In this document: positions 54,713 to 64,000 of the stretch, piece after piece
Position numbering within the stretch: position 1 is the first letter of the stretch
Layout: each line of letters starts with the position of its first letter
Origin: JANTGF01 sp963750735
GTDB lineage: Bacteria > Bacteroidota > Bacteroidia > Bacteroidales > VadinHA17
Direction of reading: 5' to 3'
NCBI GenBank assembly: GCA_963750735.1
Contig: CAVVRY010000019.1
Span: 1 to 64,000 of the forward strand
DNA length: 64,000 nucleotides
The notes under the pieces: model-generated
Told to the model about the DNA's origin: nothing
Seen by the model: only the letters and a program-made list of their open reading frames with translations
Database searches by the model: none
Translations under genes and position numbers: made by a program

Positions 54713-56135
54713 TTAAACAAAACTTATTTTTAACATATTGGTCTGTCCTTTCATATTTAGAGGAATACTTCCAAGATGGACAACAATATCATTGTCTTTT
54801 ACCATTTGTTTTTTCTTTAGGATTTCAATGGAGTGGTTAATTGCCACATTGATATTTTCGTATGTATGAACCAGCATTGGTCTTACGCCCCATAATATTG
54901 ATAAACTATTAAGAATTTCTTTGTTATTTGTAAAAGCAAAAATATCAGCACTTGGTCTGTGGCTCGATATTTTGATTGTTGTATAACCTGAGTGTGTAAA
55001 AGATACAATTGCAGCGGAATTACTTTCTTCGGCCATTTTAGTTGCATTTTGGCAAATAGTATCCGGCAAAAAATGTTGAGTGTTTTCTTCAGGAAGATGT
55101 TCTCTTATGTAATGAAATCCATTTTTTTCAGTAAATGATATGATTTGCTTCATTGTTTGAACAACCTCCACAGGGAATTTACCCATCGATGTTTCTCCAC
55201 TTAACATAAGGCAATCAGCCGCATCTAATACAGCCCCTGCAACGTCATTGGCTTCTGCCCTTGTAGGCCTAAAATTAGATATCATGCTTTCAAGCATTTG
55301 GGTAGCGATAATTACTACCCTTCCCTTGTGAATACATTTTCGAATAATTTCTTTTTGAATCAAGGGGACCTGTTCAAAAGAAACTTCCACACCCAGGTCA
55401 CCTCTTGCAATCATTATCCCATGCGAAACATCAATTATAGCATCTATTTCATTCAATGCTTCTGGTTTTTCAATTTTTGCAATAATCCTTGCGGATGAAT
55501 TATTCTTTTGAATTATTTTTTTAAGATCCGATGATACATTTAGCTGACCTTACAAAGGAAAGGGCTATCCAATCAACTTTATGCTTCAAGGCAAATTCCG
55601 CATCCAAAGTATCTTTTTCTGTCATGCTTGGCTGGGAAATAATTGTTCCTGGCAGATTAACTCCCTTTCTTGAAGATAGAATGCCTCCATATATTACCTT
55701 CGCAACCACACTATCAACTCCGTTGGTGTCAATAACCTCCAGTTTTATCTTGCCATCATCAATTAATATTGGATCTCCCTTTTTTACATCTTTGGCAAAA
55801 TCAGGATATGTAAGTGATACTTTCTCAGCCGTACCTAAGCACTTTTTAGACACTATTTTTATAATGTTTCCCTGAACGAGATCAACGCCATTATTTTCAA
55901 CTTCTCCAATTCTGATTTTTGGACCCTGAAGGTCAGCAAGGATTGCCACGTGACTACCATTCTTTTCATTTAGTTGCCTGACTATTTTTATCACCTTTAG
56001 ATGATCCTCATGAGTTCCATGAGAGAAGTTTAAACGGCAAACATTCACACCTTCCTCGATTATTCTCTCGAGGATCTCAATAGAATTGCATGAAGGTCCT
56101 ATGGTAGCAATAACTTTGGTTTTTGTTAGTTTCAT
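54713..56135 (-). CDS. pyk: Pyruvate kinase, one frameshift
   Basis: Last step of glycolysis, making pyruvate and ATP. The ATG at 56135 begins MKLTKTKVIATIGPSCNS. NVCRLNFSHGTHEDH and the B-domain (GDPILIDDGKIKLEVID) follow in an intact N-terminal half. Near 55536 one base is missing (AK then VSSDLKKIIQKNNSS), after which ARIIAKIEKPEALNEIDAII, the catalytic IMIARGDLGVEV and the C-terminal domain (MLSGETSMGKFPVEVV) run to the stop at 54713. Total is about 474 residues, a normal length. A shadow start 16 codons upstream was rejected. Confidence 0.92.
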
Positions 56136-56180
56136 TTCCGATTTAAGTTTATAAAGAAAAAGTTGGTTTCTTAAATACAC

Positions 56181-56188
56181 CAAACTTA
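56181..56188 (-). promoter_or_regulatory. Candidate -7 box of pyk
   Basis: TAAGTTTG on the minus strand fits TAnnTTTG and ends 45 bases before the pyk start codon. Confidence 0.45.
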
Positions 56189-56433
56189 TTAATTTAGGAA
56201 TTCTGAAAATTACAAAATAAAAATAATAGAAGTAAAGATTTGTTATTAATAAATTGATATGACTCTAATTTGCAATTTAAATTGATTAAGAAGGAAAGGA
56301 AAAGATTGAAGTATTTCCAAAATTTTTCGTAATTTGTAACATTGAAGAAATTTTAATTATTGAGGAACGATTAAACAGAGTCTTTTAAAATTGTCTTACC
56401 AATTTCTTTATGAGATTATAAAACAAGGAAATT

Positions 56434-57268
56434 ATGAAAACCCAATCTGAATTCACAATAGTAAAAATGTCATGCTTATTACTTTTAATTTTTATTGTAA
56501 TTATTGGAGGGTGTAGAAGCAAGCAATCTACAGATTCGAATGGCTCAGAGATACCTGAAGATGAGGTGATTAAGGAGTGAGAAGATTTTGGATTTGTCAG
56601 GATATCCACTCCCAACATCTTTTTATGTAACTGAAATGCTGAATAAAGCCGGTGCACCTTATATACTTAGCATTGCAAATACAACTGAAAATGTTGGTAA
56701 GTATTTTTCACAAAAAGAAAAAGCACTAAATCTTGGCATTTATGGGGCTGATTTGAGTTATTCCAGCACATATATGATGAAACAGGAAACTATGATGTAT
56801 TTAAAGGCTTCCAGCCGTTTGACTGACGAAATGAAGATATCTACTGCATTTAATAGAACTTACATCGATAGGGTTGAAAAAAACCTGAATAACGGGGACT
56901 CATTGATACTAATTATTTCAGATTCATTTTTTGATACTTATTCATACCTGGTTGAAAACAAGAAAGATGTGTATGCATTGCTTGTTATGGCAGGAAGTTG
57001 GATAGAGGGACTTTACCTTACAACTCAAATTGCCTTAACAGCTCGTGATAGCTCTCGATTTATTGAAATTATAAAGCAGCAGGAAACTTCTTTATCTGAA
57101 TTGATCAACTTAATAGAACCTGTAAAATCAGAGAATGAGCTCTCGGACTTGTTTATAAAGCTTACAAATCTTCAAATACTTTATAAGAGTAATGAAGATA
57201 ATATTTCTGATAATCAATTCAATAAAATAATTGATTCTATTTCCGAAATAAGGAATGGGATTATCTAA
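56434..57268 (+). CDS. Predicted lipoprotein of unknown function, one frameshift
   Basis: The ATG at 56434 gives a signal with a lipobox (LLLLIFIVIIGGC) and a short Ser/Glu-rich linker. The frame stops at a TGA at about 56577 and continues one frame over as SEKILDLSGYPLPTSFYVTE to 57268. Joined, the protein has about 277 residues. The mature part is helical and has no motif that I recognise; a family restricted to Bacteroidota is likely. It lies 79 bp upstream of the TerB/ABCG transporter on the same strand, so the two may work together. Confidence 0.72.
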
Positions 57269-57347
57269 AGTTTTTTCTTATTAATAAATAATTTGTATTT
57301 TGCCAGTCAGAGGAGGGGCTCTTCTTCCTTAAAAATTCACTATATAT

Positions 57348-60300
57348 ATGAATGAATCGATTCTTACTGCATTGCTCCGACTCTTCGCAATGATTGCAAA
57401 TGTAGGGCAGAATGGGGTATCCAGTAAGGCTAGTGAAATAGTAAGTTCCTTCCTTAATGAGCATCTGAGCGCCAGGCAAATAAATAAATATTTAAAACTT
57501 TTTGAGAAGTATATTCAAACCTACAATGTTGAGGTAGGCGGAGCTAAAGTATATTCAGAAGACAAGAAAAAGCCAGGAAACTATTCTGATACTGTTGTCG
57601 AAATTTGTGAGCAGATAAATAAAGAGCTGTTACAACGGGAAAAATTTATCGTGTTTTTAAGGTTAGTTGAGTTTATAAACGAGGATGAAGTAATGACAGA
57701 AAAGGAGCTGGATTTTGTTAAAACTGTGGCCAATAGTTTTAACATTTCAGATGAAGCTCACAATAATACTGAAGCATTCATTATTGATCCTCTTGCTAGC
57801 GAAGTTGAAAAAGAAAATATGCTCATTATTGATAATAATGCTGAGCCCACAATTTCCGATGTCAGGCATTTATTTAATCCGGGTCTTTCAGGAAAAATTT
57901 ATTTTCTGCATCATGCTGCAACCAATACTTTTGTTTTTAAATATTTGGGCAAAAATACTTTATATCTCAATGGACATAATATAATTCCGGGAAGGATTTT
58001 ACTGTTAGATCAGGGTGCTATGATTACCGGCACAAGAATTAAGCCGGTTTATTATAGCGATATTCTGAATAAATTCTTACTATATGAAAGTCAATCAAAA
58101 ATTAAGTATGCAGCTGAAAAAATTGAGTTTAAGTTCAAGAATAGTTCATATGGTATAAAGAAGTTTAATTTTTCAAAGGAATCTGGCAATCTAGTTGGAA
58201 TAATGGGAGGTAGCGGAGTTGGGAAATCTACTTTATTAAACATATTAGCAGGGAAGATAGAACCGAATAAGGGTATTATCAAAATAAATGGATATGATAT
58301 CCAGAAAGATAAAGAAAAGCTGGAGGGACTGATTGGTTTTGTGCCTCAGGATGACCTCTTAATGGAAGAACTGACTGTATTTCAAAATCTTTATTATAAT
58401 GCCAGATTGTGTTTCAAGGATTTGAATAGGAAAGAGATATTAAGGAAGGTTAACCAGGTTTTAATGGATTTTGAACTGGATGATGTAAAACATTTGAAAG
58501 TTGGAGATCCTATTCGTAAGTTTATCAGTGGTGGGCAGCGGAAAAGGTTGAATATTGCATTGGAGCTAATTCGGGAACCATTCATATTATTTGTGGATGA
58601 ACCAACCTCAGGCCTTTCTTCAATGGACTCTGAAAAGTTGATGCTTCTGTTGAAGGAGCAGACACTAAAAGATAAGCTAGTAATTGTAAATATACATCAA
58701 CCTTTTTCTGATATATTCAAGCTTTTTGACAGAATTCTTATCCTCGACAAGGGTGGCCATACAATCTATAAAGGGAACCCGATTGATGGTTTGATTTATT
58801 TTAAAACACTCAGCAAATATGTTGATGCTGATGAGGGACAGTGCTTAAACTGTGGAAATATAAAGCCAGAAGAAATACTTAAAATTGTTGAAGCCAGGGA
58901 AGTTGACGAATATGGAAAACTTACTCGGGAGAGGAAAGTATCTCCTGAAGAATGGTATAAAAAATATAAGAAGAAAATTGAGAAAAAGGTAGATATTGAA
59001 TCAAAGAAATCTCAATTGCCTGAGGTTTTGTTTAAGATTCCATCTCCATTTGTACAGTTCAGAGTTTTTAGTTTAAGAAATATTTTGTCAAAAGTAGCTG
59101 ATCGTCAGTATATGCTGATCAATTTTTTTGAAGCCCCGCTGCTTGCGGTAATCATTGGGTTTTTTACCAAATATGTAAGTGATAAGTCAACTACAAGAGA
59201 CTATGTTTTTCAGCAGAATGAAAATTTGCCAGCTTATCTATTTATGGCAGTTGTGGTTTCCCTTTTTATGGGTTTGATGGTTAGTGCTGAGGAGATTATC
59301 AAGGATAGGAAGATACTGGCTCGCGAGTCTTTTTTAAATTTGAGTCGATTAAGCTATTTGAACTCGAAAATTCTGGTCGTATTTGCTATATCAGCTATTC
59401 AAACATTCTCCTTTGTCTTGATTGGGAACATAATTCTTGAGATAAAAGGAATGACACTTGCCTACTGGTTAATTTTATTTACTACCTCCTGTATGGCAAA
59501 TATGCTTGGCTTAAACATTTCATCAGGCCTTCGATCTGTAATTACTATCTATATATTGATTCCATTTATTTTGGTACCACAATTGTTGTTTAGTGGGATT
59601 ATAGTAAATTTCGATAGTCTTAATAAAATGTTTCGTCATCCGGTTTATGTTCCGGTAATTGGCGATTTAATGACATCCAGGTGGGCTTATGAAGCTCTGG
59701 CTGTGCATCAGTTTAAGGATAATAAATTCGAAAAGGAGTTCTTTAAGATTGATCAGGAAATAAGCAATGCAACTTATGTTTCTAACTTCTTGGTTCAACA
59801 ATTAGAGGTTAAGGTTCACGAAACTGAAAGGTATATTGTAAAAAATAATAACAAGGATAAAGTATTAAGCAACTTGAATTTAATTAGATCCGAAATTCTC
59901 GCATCTCAGCAAAACTATAATTGGCCGGTTTTTAAACAAATTGACAAAGTAAAGCCTGAAGAATTCGATACTGTGGTAGTAAATGATGTTTTACACTATC
60001 TGCATATTGTTAAAAGTCAGGCTCTTGAGACGAATATAGAAATGAACAAATTAAGAGATGATGGATATTATAAATTAAGAAAAGAATTAGGAGGCAGTGA
60101 AGAGATACAAAAACTTCAGACTGAAAATCTTAATCTCAAACTTTCCGATCAGGTAAGGAATATAACACTGGGGGAAAAAATATTCGAGTTAGATGGAAAA
60201 TATATTAGACAGTTCGAACCTATCTATATGAAACCAACATCAAAAGTTGGGAGGGCTCATTTTTACGCTGCAGATAAAAAGTTAGGAAATATAACTATTG

Positions 60301-60476
60301 ATACCTTTTGGTTTAATATTCTGGTGATCTGGCTGGTTTCTGGCCTATTCTATTTTGCACTAATATATGATGTAGTAAGAATAATGATAACCTGGTTAGA
60401 AAAGCTTCAAATCAATAAAAGTCCTGATCAAATCCAGGCTAGATTAAAAAGATTGGATGCTAAATTTGGAAAGTAA
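57348..60476 (+). CDS. ABCG-type ABC transporter (ATPase-permease fusion) with N-terminal TerB-like domain
   Basis: A 1042-residue half transporter. Residues about 1-140 are helical and acidic, resembling TerB/co-chaperone-like domains (LTALLRLFAMIANVGQNGVS, VMTEKELDFVKTVANSF). Residues about 150-260 form a beta-rich segment that could be FHA-like. The ATPase has Walker A MGGSGVGKST at about 286, signature ISGGQRKRLNIAL at about 394 and Walker B ILFVDEPTSGL at about 413. The C-terminal permease has about six helices, with a long soluble insertion at about 790-970 before the last one. This ATPase-then-permease order is the ABCG (white/WBC) arrangement. Intact; substrate unknown. Follows the lipoprotein gene. 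Confidence 0.85.
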   Translation: MNESILTALLRLFAMIANVGQNGVSSKASEIVSSFLNEHLSARQINKYLKLFEKYIQTYNVEVGGAKVYSEDKKKPGNYSDTVVEICEQINKELLQREKFIVFLRLVEFINEDEVMTEKELDFVKTVANSFNISDEAHNNTEAFIIDPLASEVEKENMLIIDNNAEPTISDVRHLFNPGLSGKIYFLHHAATNTFVFKYLGKNTLYLNGHNIIPGRILLLDQGAMITGTRIKPVYYSDILNKFLLYESQSKIKYAAEKIEFKFKNSSYGIKKFNFSKESGNLVGIMGGSGVGKSTLLNILAGKIEPNKGIIKINGYDIQKDKEKLEGLIGFVPQDDLLMEELTVFQNLYYNARLCFKDLNRKEILRKVNQVLMDFELDDVKHLKVGDPIRKFISGGQRKRLNIALELIREPFILFVDEPTSGLSSMDSEKLMLLLKEQTLKDKLVIVNIHQPFSDIFKLFDRILILDKGGHTIYKGNPIDGLIYFKTLSKYVDADEGQCLNCGNIKPEEILKIVEAREVDEYGKLTRERKVSPEEWYKKYKKKIEKKVDIESKKSQLPEVLFKIPSPFVQFRVFSLRNILSKVADRQYMLINFFEAPLLAVIIGFFTKYVSDKSTTRDYVFQQNENLPAYLFMAVVVSLFMGLMVSAEEIIKDRKILARESFLNLSRLSYLNSKILVVFAISAIQTFSFVLIGNIILEIKGMTLAYWLILFTTSCMANMLGLNISSGLRSVITIYILIPFILVPQLLFSGIIVNFDSLNKMFRHPVYVPVIGDLMTSRWAYEALAVHQFKDNKFEKEFFKIDQEISNATYVSNFLVQQLEVKVHETERYIVKNNNKDKVLSNLNLIRSEILASQQNYNWPVFKQIDKVKPEEFDTVVVNDVLHYLHIVKSQALETNIEMNKLRDDGYYKLRKELGGSEEIQKLQTENLNLKLSDQVRNITLGEKIFELDGKYIRQFEPIYMKPTSKVGRAHFYAADKKLGNITIDTFWFNILVIWLVSGLFYFALIYDVVRIMITWLEKLQINKSPDQIQARLKRLDAKFGK

Positions 60477-60697
60477 GGTAGTTCTCCTTAGATATTTTTC
60501 CCTATTTTCAATTATTATTTTTCATGCCATTTAGCTATAGCAGAATTACTTCTTTCCGTTTAATTCTTCTCAATAAGGTTGAATTCTTTTAAAAAAATCT
60601 ATTTTTGTCAATTATTTCCTGAAATATGGCATGTTTTATAGATGTTTCAACGGTTTTCAGGTGTGCAACCTACTAATTATTAGATACTAAAGACGCA

Positions 60698-62020
60698 ATG
60701 GCAAAATTCGATTTTTCAAATAGAGATAGTTTTGGTAGTAAGTTTGGAATTATAGCTGCAGCCGCAGGTTCGGCTATCGGACTTGGAAATATCTGGAGAT
60801 TCCCTTATGTAGTTGGGGAAAATGGAGGTGGAGCCTTTCTCTTGATTTACCTGTTTTTTGTCGCCAGTATTGGCATACCTGTGATGTTATCGGAATTTGT
60901 AATAGGCCGTGGAGCTCAGCGTAATCCTGTAGGAGCTTTTAAAAAGTTGGCCCCTGGTAAACCCTGGTACCTTGTTGGATTAATGGGTGTTGGCGCCGCT
61001 TTTATGATTCTGGCTTTTTATACCGTTGTAGCTGGTTGGACCCTTGAATATATTTATCAATCTATTGTAAATGGTTTTAAGGGTAAATCGCCTGATGAGA
61101 TAGGTGTAATGTTCGATCAATTCCGTCTGACTTGGAGGCCGATATTTTGGTTCCTGATTTTTATGGTTTTTACTGCTGGAATTGTTATTATGGGAGTGAA
61201 AAAAGGAATTGAAAGATACACAAAGATTTTGATGCCAATTCTTCTGGTAATCCTTGTGGTCATATCTGTCAGGTCACTAACACTTCCTGGATCGAAAGAA
61301 GGTCTTGATTTTCTTTTTAAACCAGATTTCTCGAAAATTTCTGCTAAAACGATCCTGGAGGCACTTGGTCAGGCATTTTTCTCACTAAGCATTGGAATGG
61401 GAACCCTAATAACGTATGGATCCTATATCAGTAAAAAAGAAAATATCGCTTCAACAGCTATAAGCGTTACTATTGCAGATACCTTCATTGCTATTTTGGC
61501 AGGAGTAGCAATTTTTCCGGCTGTTTTTGCTTTCGGTATTCCTCCTGCCTCTGAAGAGGGTTTAGTTTATAAAACTTTGCCTATAATTTTCCAGAAAATG
61601 CCAGGAGGCTATATGTTTTCTCTTATGTTCTTTATATTATTAGGGGTTGCAGCACTCACTTCCACAATATCAGTTTTAGAGGTAATAGTTGCTTATTTTA
61701 CAGAAGAGTTAAACCTAACAAGAAAACAGGCTACCTGGCTTGGTACAACATCTGTTGGAGTACTTGGAGTATTGGCTTCTTATTTTAGCGGAGTATTTAA
61801 AGTGTTAAACTTTACCTCTGCCAGCATACTTTTACCTCTAGGTGGCTTACTAATAGTTCTATTTATTGGGTGGTATTTTGGGGTTAGAAAAACAAAGGAT
61901 GAAGTATCTAATCAAGGTACTTTGAAAATCAAGATTTTCCCGGCATATATTGTTCTAGTGAAATATATTGCTCCTATTGCTATTGCCGCTGTTTTTCTTT
62001 ATGGTCTTGGAGTTTTCTAA
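60698..62020 (+). CDS. Sodium-dependent neurotransmitter:sodium symporter (NSS/SNF) family transporter
   Basis: A 440-residue NSS transporter. The unwound first helix reads GIIAAAAGSAIGLGNIWRFP with GENGGGAF, the most conserved part of the family. SEFVIGRGAQRNPVGAF follows, and about eleven helices in total. The sixth-helix region is ALGQAFFSLSIGMGTLITYG. Bacterial members take up amino acids such as tryptophan, leucine or tyrosine with sodium; the substrate here is not predictable. csaA starts 11 bp after the stop. Confidence 0.92.
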   Translation: MAKFDFSNRDSFGSKFGIIAAAAGSAIGLGNIWRFPYVVGENGGGAFLLIYLFFVASIGIPVMLSEFVIGRGAQRNPVGAFKKLAPGKPWYLVGLMGVGAAFMILAFYTVVAGWTLEYIYQSIVNGFKGKSPDEIGVMFDQFRLTWRPIFWFLIFMVFTAGIVIMGVKKGIERYTKILMPILLVILVVISVRSLTLPGSKEGLDFLFKPDFSKISAKTILEALGQAFFSLSIGMGTLITYGSYISKKENIASTAISVTIADTFIAILAGVAIFPAVFAFGIPPASEEGLVYKTLPIIFQKMPGGYMFSLMFFILLGVAALTSTISVLEVIVAYFTEELNLTRKQATWLGTTSVGVLGVLASYFSGVFKVLNFTSASILLPLGGLLIVLFIGWYFGVRKTKDEVSNQGTLKIKIFPAYIVLVKYIAPIAIAAVFLYGLGVF

Positions 62021-62031
62021 ATTGAACTTAA

Positions 62032-62364
62032 ATGGCAACTATTGAAGATTTTAATAAATTTGATATTCGGGTTGGCAGAATCCTCTCTGTTGAAGAATTT
62101 CCTGAAGCCAGGAAACCCGCATTTAAGATTACCATCGATTTTGGTCCAGAATTGGGACAAAAAAGATCTTCCGCACAGCTAGTTGATAATTATACTATAG
62201 GTGAACTTCTAGGCATGCAGGTATTGGCTGTTGTTAATTTTCCACCTAGACAAATAGGCACTTTTTTATCTGAAGTGCTTATTGTTGGGGTGCCGGATGA
62301 GAGCGGAAATTGCATATTGGTTGTTCCTGAGGATCTGGTTCCTCTCGGAGGAAAACTCTACTAA
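62032..62364 (+). CDS. csaA: tRNA-binding domain protein CsaA
   Basis: A 110-residue OB-fold tRNA-binding protein. It shows DFNKFDIRVGRILSVEEFPE, the hydrophobic KPAFKITIDFG strand, SSAQLVDNYT and LAVVNFPPRQIGTFLSEVLI, all typical of CsaA and of the C-terminal tRNA-binding domain of some synthetases. CsaA is reported to have chaperone-like or tRNA-binding activity. It lies 11 bp behind the NSS transporter and 28 bp ahead of the helix-hairpin-helix gene, suggesting one transcript. Confidence 0.93.
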   Translation: MATIEDFNKFDIRVGRILSVEEFPEARKPAFKITIDFGPELGQKRSSAQLVDNYTIGELLGMQVLAVVNFPPRQIGTFLSEVLIVGVPDESGNCILVVPEDLVPLGGKLY

Positions 62365-62392
62365 TCAGGATTTTTCACTTCAATTTCTTGAA

Positions 62393-63310
62393 ATGTTCAA
62401 AGGATTTTTCAAAGAGTATTTTCAATTTACCCGCAGTGAACGAATTGGGACATTAGTACTTATTTTACTTATCATATTGGTTCTTGCTGCCACCATAGTA
62501 CTACCCAGGGTTTTACCAAAACAGATTGTTGATTTTTCAGAATTTCAAAGAGAAATAGAACTATGGGAGGCAGCTGGTAGCAAGGGTGATAGTCCCGATT
62601 CAATTGGGAATTCTGAGCAGAACAATATAGATGAGAATAATTATCAGCTTTTTGTTTTTAATCCGAATACAATCACCGAGGCTGAAATGAAGCGCCTTGG
62701 ATTGAATAAAAGGATTGTAAATACCCTTTTGAAGTACCGAAATAAAGGAGGTGTATTTTATAAAAAAGAAGATGTCAAAAAAATTTATGGGATGAATGAT
62801 TCAATCTATGCAGTAATTGACCCTTATATCCTGATTCCCATTGATAAGGAATTAAAACAATTAGCTTCTGATTCAATCATCCTACCATTAGAAGAATTTA
62901 AAAAGCCTACTATTGAAATAAATAGTGCCGATTCTGTAAGCTTGCTTAATCTTTATGGAATTGGTCCTGTGTATGCCGGAAGAATTCTTAAATATAGGAA
63001 TTTGCTCGGTGGCTTTGTGAGAAAAGATCAGCTTCTGGAAGTGTATGGTATAACACCTGAAACCTACGATGAAATAGAAAAGAATATTGTTTTGGATGTG
63101 GACTTCATAAATAAAATTAATTTAAATACAGCCACTTTTGAACAGCTCAACAAGCATCCTTACTTGGATAGTTACCAGGCCAACGCTATTTTAGAGTACC
63201 GAAAAATTATTGGGGAAATTAACTCTGTTGAAGAATTAGTAGAAAATAATCTGCTCCCTGAAGATGTTTTTCAAAAAATTAAACCATACCTCGAAACTTC
63301 AGAAGATTAG
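62393..63310 (+). CDS. Helix-hairpin-helix (ComEA-like) DNA-binding protein with N-terminal membrane anchor
   Basis: About 305 residues. A short cytoplasmic segment and one membrane helix (TLVLILLIILVLAATIVLP, about residues 19-38) anchor three consecutive HhH units: MKRLGLNKRIVNTLLKYRNK, LLNLYGIGPVYAGRILKYRN and a third around YLDSYQANAILEYRKII. This is the ComEA-like layout for binding double-stranded DNA outside the inner membrane, and comEC is present at 15.5 kb. I chose the ATG at 62393 (MFKGFFKEYFQFTRSERIG); an open frame that starts earlier overlaps csaA and is a shadow. Confidence 0.85.
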   Translation: MFKGFFKEYFQFTRSERIGTLVLILLIILVLAATIVLPRVLPKQIVDFSEFQREIELWEAAGSKGDSPDSIGNSEQNNIDENNYQLFVFNPNTITEAEMKRLGLNKRIVNTLLKYRNKGGVFYKKEDVKKIYGMNDSIYAVIDPYILIPIDKELKQLASDSIILPLEEFKKPTIEINSADSVSLLNLYGIGPVYAGRILKYRNLLGGFVRKDQLLEVYGITPETYDEIEKNIVLDVDFINKINLNTATFEQLNKHPYLDSYQANAILEYRKIIGEINSVEELVENNLLPEDVFQKIKPYLETSED

Positions 63311-63510
63311 TTTTAATCATGCAGGGGATGGTCATTTCTATTTACCTTCTATATGATTCAATTAATTTTTTCATTGAATTTTAGATGTTTTTTTGATTTT
63401 TAAGCTTGTTTGAATAATTTATTTTAGTTATATTTATGATGAGTTAATATAGGGTGTTTGTTGAAATAAGGATTGGCTATGGGTAACTAATAAATATGAT
63501 AATGATGTAG

Positions 63511-63530
63511 GTCCTGAGAGGACTTTTTTT
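63511..63530 (+). terminator. Intrinsic terminator ahead of rpsU
   Basis: GTCCT and AGGAC pair around a GAG loop and are followed by a C-free run of seven Ts. It lies about 200 bp after the helix-hairpin-helix gene and just before the rpsU promoter. The 63311-63510 stretch before it has no gene that I can see. Confidence 0.65.
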
Positions 63531-63548
63531 ATTTTCTTACTTTTTTAT

Positions 63549-63579
63549 TTTGAAAAACGTATTCCTGTTTTTATCTTTG
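63549..63579 (+). promoter_or_regulatory. Promoter of rpsU (TTTG-N19-TAnnTTTG)
   Basis: TTTG at 63549-63552 and TATCTTTG at 63572-63579 are separated by 19 bases, the canonical Bacteroidota arrangement. The rpsU ATG follows 22 bases later. Confidence 0.8.
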
Positions 63580-63601
63580 CGCCTCAATTAAAAAAGAGCA
63601 C

Positions 63602-63793
63602 ATGATAGTAATTCCAATGAAAGAAGGCGAAAACATCGAAAGAGCCTTGAAAAGATTTAAGAGAAAGTTTGAAAAAACTGGAGTGATAAGGGAATTAAGA
63701 ACAAGACAGGCCTTCTTGAAACCTTCTGTAGTAAAAAGGGAAGAAAAAAAGAAAGCAATATATATCCAAAAATTGCAAGAGGATAGCGAATAA
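63602..63793 (+). CDS. rpsU: 30S ribosomal protein S21
   Basis: A 63-residue, strongly basic protein beginning MIVIPMKEGENIERALKRFK with KFEKTGVIRELRTRQAF, matching the Bacteroidota S21 family. S21 sits near the anti-Shine-Dalgarno end of 16S rRNA. It has its own strong promoter, and a recombinase gene of the XerC/D type starts 78 bp downstream, an order I recall as common in this phylum. Confidence 0.95.
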   Translation: MIVIPMKEGENIERALKRFKRKFEKTGVIRELRTRQAFLKPSVVKREEKKKAIYIQKLQEDSE

Positions 63794-63871
63794 CTTGCTT
63801 TCCTGGTCTCTCACTACATCTACATCCGTAGAATTACCCGCTTCAATCATCTTTAGTGGTGGTTATTAGAT

Positions 63872-64000
63872 ATGAATAACATTGAAATATTTCTTGATTT
63901 TTTAAAGTTTGAAAAGCGGTATTCAGAGCTGACGGTCCGGTCATATTCAAATGATCTCTCTCAGTTCTCCGCCTTTTGCATGGAGGAATTGAGTCTCAAT
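63872..64000 (+). CDS. xerC: Tyrosine recombinase XerC/XerD, N-terminal part (runs off window)
   Basis: The ATG at 63872 opens NNIEIFLDFLKFEKRYSELT followed by VRSYSNDLSQF, the SAM-like core-binding domain of Xer recombinases. Only 43 residues are in the window, so the catalytic domain cannot be seen. Its position right behind rpsU favours the housekeeping chromosome-dimer-resolution protein over a phage integrase. Confidence 0.78.
   Translation, partial: MNNIEIFLDFLKFEKRYSELTVRSYSNDLSQFSAFCMEELSLN

Noticed and set aside
62282..62392. Longer upstream start for the helix-hairpin-helix gene
   Set aside because: It would overlap csaA in another frame; the ATG at 62393 gives a normal cytoplasmic start before the membrane helix.
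63872..64000. Xer-like recombinase considered as a phage or island integrase
   Set aside because: Its position directly behind rpsU fits the housekeeping xer gene, and no att site or cargo is visible.

Overview
The window is an AT-rich chromosomal segment from a member of the Bacteroidota, most likely class Bacteroidia or a close relative. The evidence is the short RpoD-type sigma factor, Rho with a long charged N-terminal insertion, repeated TAnnTTTG promoter boxes, a PorT homologue, a type IX secretion (T9SS) C-terminal sorting domain, a BlaI/M56-TonB_C pair, a UbiE-PorT-TrmH-TamA neighbourhood, and a tmRNA whose tag reads GENKYALAA. A large pyruvate:ferredoxin oxidoreductase beside aconitase, UbiE/MenG and pyruvate kinase suggests an anaerobe or facultative anaerobe that makes menaquinone. 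No tRNA, rRNA, CRISPR array, transposase or prophage was found.

Layout. 0-3.5 kb: the end of a T9SS-exported protein made of exact 93-bp repeats, then a DUF2339 membrane protein. 3.5-4.2 kb: ssrA (minus strand) with a displaced 18-bp copy of its 3' end downstream. 4.3-9.2 kb: an AlaDH/saccharopine-dehydrogenase-like enzyme, rpe, rpoD-type sigma, rho. 9.6-15.3 kb: PFOR, ruvX, def, a dihydroorotate-dehydrogenase-like protein. 15.5-21.4 kb: comEC, trkA-trkH, tsaC and the SRP RNA. 21.5-26.6 kb: DUF4199, a DPM-like glycosyltransferase and a GDP-heptose-type cluster (hddA-hddC-gmhB) followed by a GT4 glycosyltransferase. 26.6-31.2 kb, minus strand: Nudix, miaA, a PRiA4_ORF3-like protein, a LuxC-like acyl-CoA reductase and a TPR protein. 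31.2-33 kb: blaI plus an M56/TonB_C sensor behind two palindromic operators. 33-38.2 kb: aconitase, an FtsX/MacB-type permease, a SiaC/DUF1987 protein and GAPDH, all with broken frames. 38.4-45.8 kb: an outer-membrane protein, a 41-residue lipoprotein, a large BNR/VPS10-like exported protein, a nitroreductase, an Ldh-family oxidoreductase and an SDR. 46-48.2 kb: purL. 48.3-54.7 kb: ubiE, porT and an FAD dehydrogenase (all heavily broken), trmH, tamA. 54.7-64 kb: pyk, a lipoprotein, a TerB/ABCG transporter, an NSS transporter, csaA, a helix-hairpin-helix protein, rpsU and the start of a xerC/D recombinase.

The main caveat is sequence quality. At least thirteen genes have frameshifts, concentrated in 33.0-38.2 kb and 48.3-52.9 kb, and they hit central genes such as gapA, acn and pyk. 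The broken pieces still translate to conserved family sequence in successive frames, so low-coverage base-calling errors are the simplest explanation; recent gene decay is the alternative. I see no clearly new large system. The items most worth a second look are the displaced ssrA end with its own terminator, the BlaI-type double operator, the zinc-ligand-less GmhB in the heptose cluster, the sigma factor with WWILQ in place of WWIRQ, and the lipoprotein beside the TerB-ABCG transporter.
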